6,651 nucleotides of DNA from contig JAEYSQ010000048.1 of NCBI GenBank assembly GCA_023434465.1, positions 1 through 6,651 on the forward strand, written 5' to 3'. The notes under the pieces were generated by a model. The model ran no database searches and was not told where the DNA came from. It worked only from the letters and a program-made list of their open reading frames with translations. Both the position numbers and the translations under genes were made by a program. This stretch comes from Actinomycetes bacterium (GTDB lineage Bacteria > Actinomycetota > Thermoleophilia > Solirubrobacterales > 70-9). Positions 6,356-6,651 of the stretch are shown piece after piece. Numbering within the stretch: position 1 is the stretch's first letter; each line of letters starts with the position of its first letter.

Positions 6356-6651
6356 CTAGCGGCGGTCCCGGTCGCCACGGTCGCGGCGCCGGCGTCCACC
6401 TTCGCGGTCACCGCCGCGACCTCCACGGTCCCCGCCGCGACCTCCGCCACCACCGTTGGAAGCGAGGGCTGCGATCTCTTCGGGGTTCTTGCCGGCGATT
6501 GCCGGGTCGTCGGTCATGCGCAAGCCGATCCGGCCGCGCTCGCGGTCGACCTCGGCCACGGTGACGTCGATCTCCTGACCCTGTTCGAGAACTTCCTCGA
6601 CCGTCTCGACCCGGCCACCGGGCTTGACGTTCGAGATGTGGAGCAGGCCGT
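6356..6651 (-). CDS. pnp: Polyribonucleotide nucleotidyltransferase (PNPase), C-terminal part
   Basis: The gene runs off the right edge; 97 C-terminal residues are visible, ending at TAG 6358-6356. They begin inside an S1 RNA-binding domain (GLLHISNV, then VEEVLEQGQEIDVTVAEVD and RGRIGLRM), followed by a short linker and a 33-residue low-complexity tail. The catalytic RNase PH domains and KH domain lie outside the window, so identity rests on the terminal S1 domain and on the M16 peptidase 24 bp downstream, the usual actinobacterial partner of pnp. Another S1-domain protein is possible but less likely. PNPase is a phosphorolytic 3'-5' exonuclease. Its presence at the head of an operon ending in RNase J puts two mRNA-decay nucleases in one transcription unit. 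Confidence 0.85.
   Translation of the reverse strand, partial: GLLHISNVKPGGRVETVEEVLEQGQEIDVTVAEVDRERGRIGLRMTDDPAIAGKNPEEIAALASNGGGGGRGGDRGGRGGDREGGRRRRDRGDRDRR
6359..6457 (-). repeat. RGG-type low-complexity tail of PNPase with a 21-bp tandem unit
   Basis: The last 33 codons of pnp encode only Gly, Arg and Asp apart from one Asn and one Glu. The unit GGRGGDR occurs twice in tandem, reflected in a 14-nt exact DNA repeat at 6411-6424 and 6432-6445 (21-bp period), then comes GGRRRRDRGDRDRR. Such RGG/RD-rich tails are common on RNA-binding proteins and probably add non-specific RNA affinity or partner binding. The repeated DNA makes length variation between strains plausible. Confidence 0.75.

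Larger units (their letters stand above)
395..6651 (-). other. Operon pnp - M16 peptidase - dapB - amidase - dapA - rnj
   Basis: All six minus-strand genes are adjacent, with junctions of +24, -4, -8, +10 and -4 bp in transcription order. Two junctions are ATGA stop/start overlaps (5054-5057 and 2056-2059). No gap is large enough for a separate promoter or terminator between genes, so a single transcript with coupled translation is likely. The promoter must lie upstream of pnp or further back, outside the window. Transcription probably ends within 99-394, where the inverted repeats are. Confidence 0.8.

Overview
The window comes from a high-GC bacterium, most likely of the actinobacterial lineage. 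The evidence is a nearly saturated third-position G/C in every gene and the gene order PNPase, M16 peptidase, dapB, X, dapA, RNase J, which is the classic actinobacterial block; X is usually thyX. The glycine/arginine-rich PNPase tail and general sequence style would suit a deep-branching class such as Thermoleophilia, but that assignment is inference.

Almost everything from 6651 down to 395 is one tightly packed minus-strand operon. Read in the direction of transcription it contains: the 3' end of pnp (S1 domain plus an RGG-rich tail); a complete M16 zinc peptidase (6331-5054); dapB (5057-4377, sharing ATGA with the peptidase); an amidase-signature hydrolase (4384-2936, overlapping dapB by 8 bp); dapA (GTG start at 2925, 10 bp after the amidase); and rnj, encoding ribonuclease J (2059-395, sharing ATGA with dapA). 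At 1-98 is the 3' end of an unrelated plus-strand gene that converges on rnj. The operon promoter lies outside the window.

The 296 bp between the convergent stop codons (99-394) hold no credible gene. They contain two long inverted repeats: one with A5/T5 arms at 138-194 that fits a bidirectional terminator, and a larger imperfect one at 274-371. Another very stable hairpin lies inside the M16 coding sequence at 6182-6216.

Functionally the operon joins RNA turnover (3'-5' PNPase, 5'-3'/endo RNase J) with two consecutive steps of the diaminopimelate/lysine pathway (DapA then DapB), which supplies peptidoglycan and lysine, plus a processing-type peptidase. The least expected member is the amidase, whose key residues are intact and whose sequence style is that of the NylA (6-aminohexanoate cyclic dimer hydrolase) branch rather than GatA. 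I see no mobile element, CRISPR array, tRNA or rRNA, and no convincing evidence for a wholly new system; the amidase insertion and the intergenic structures are the parts worth a second look.
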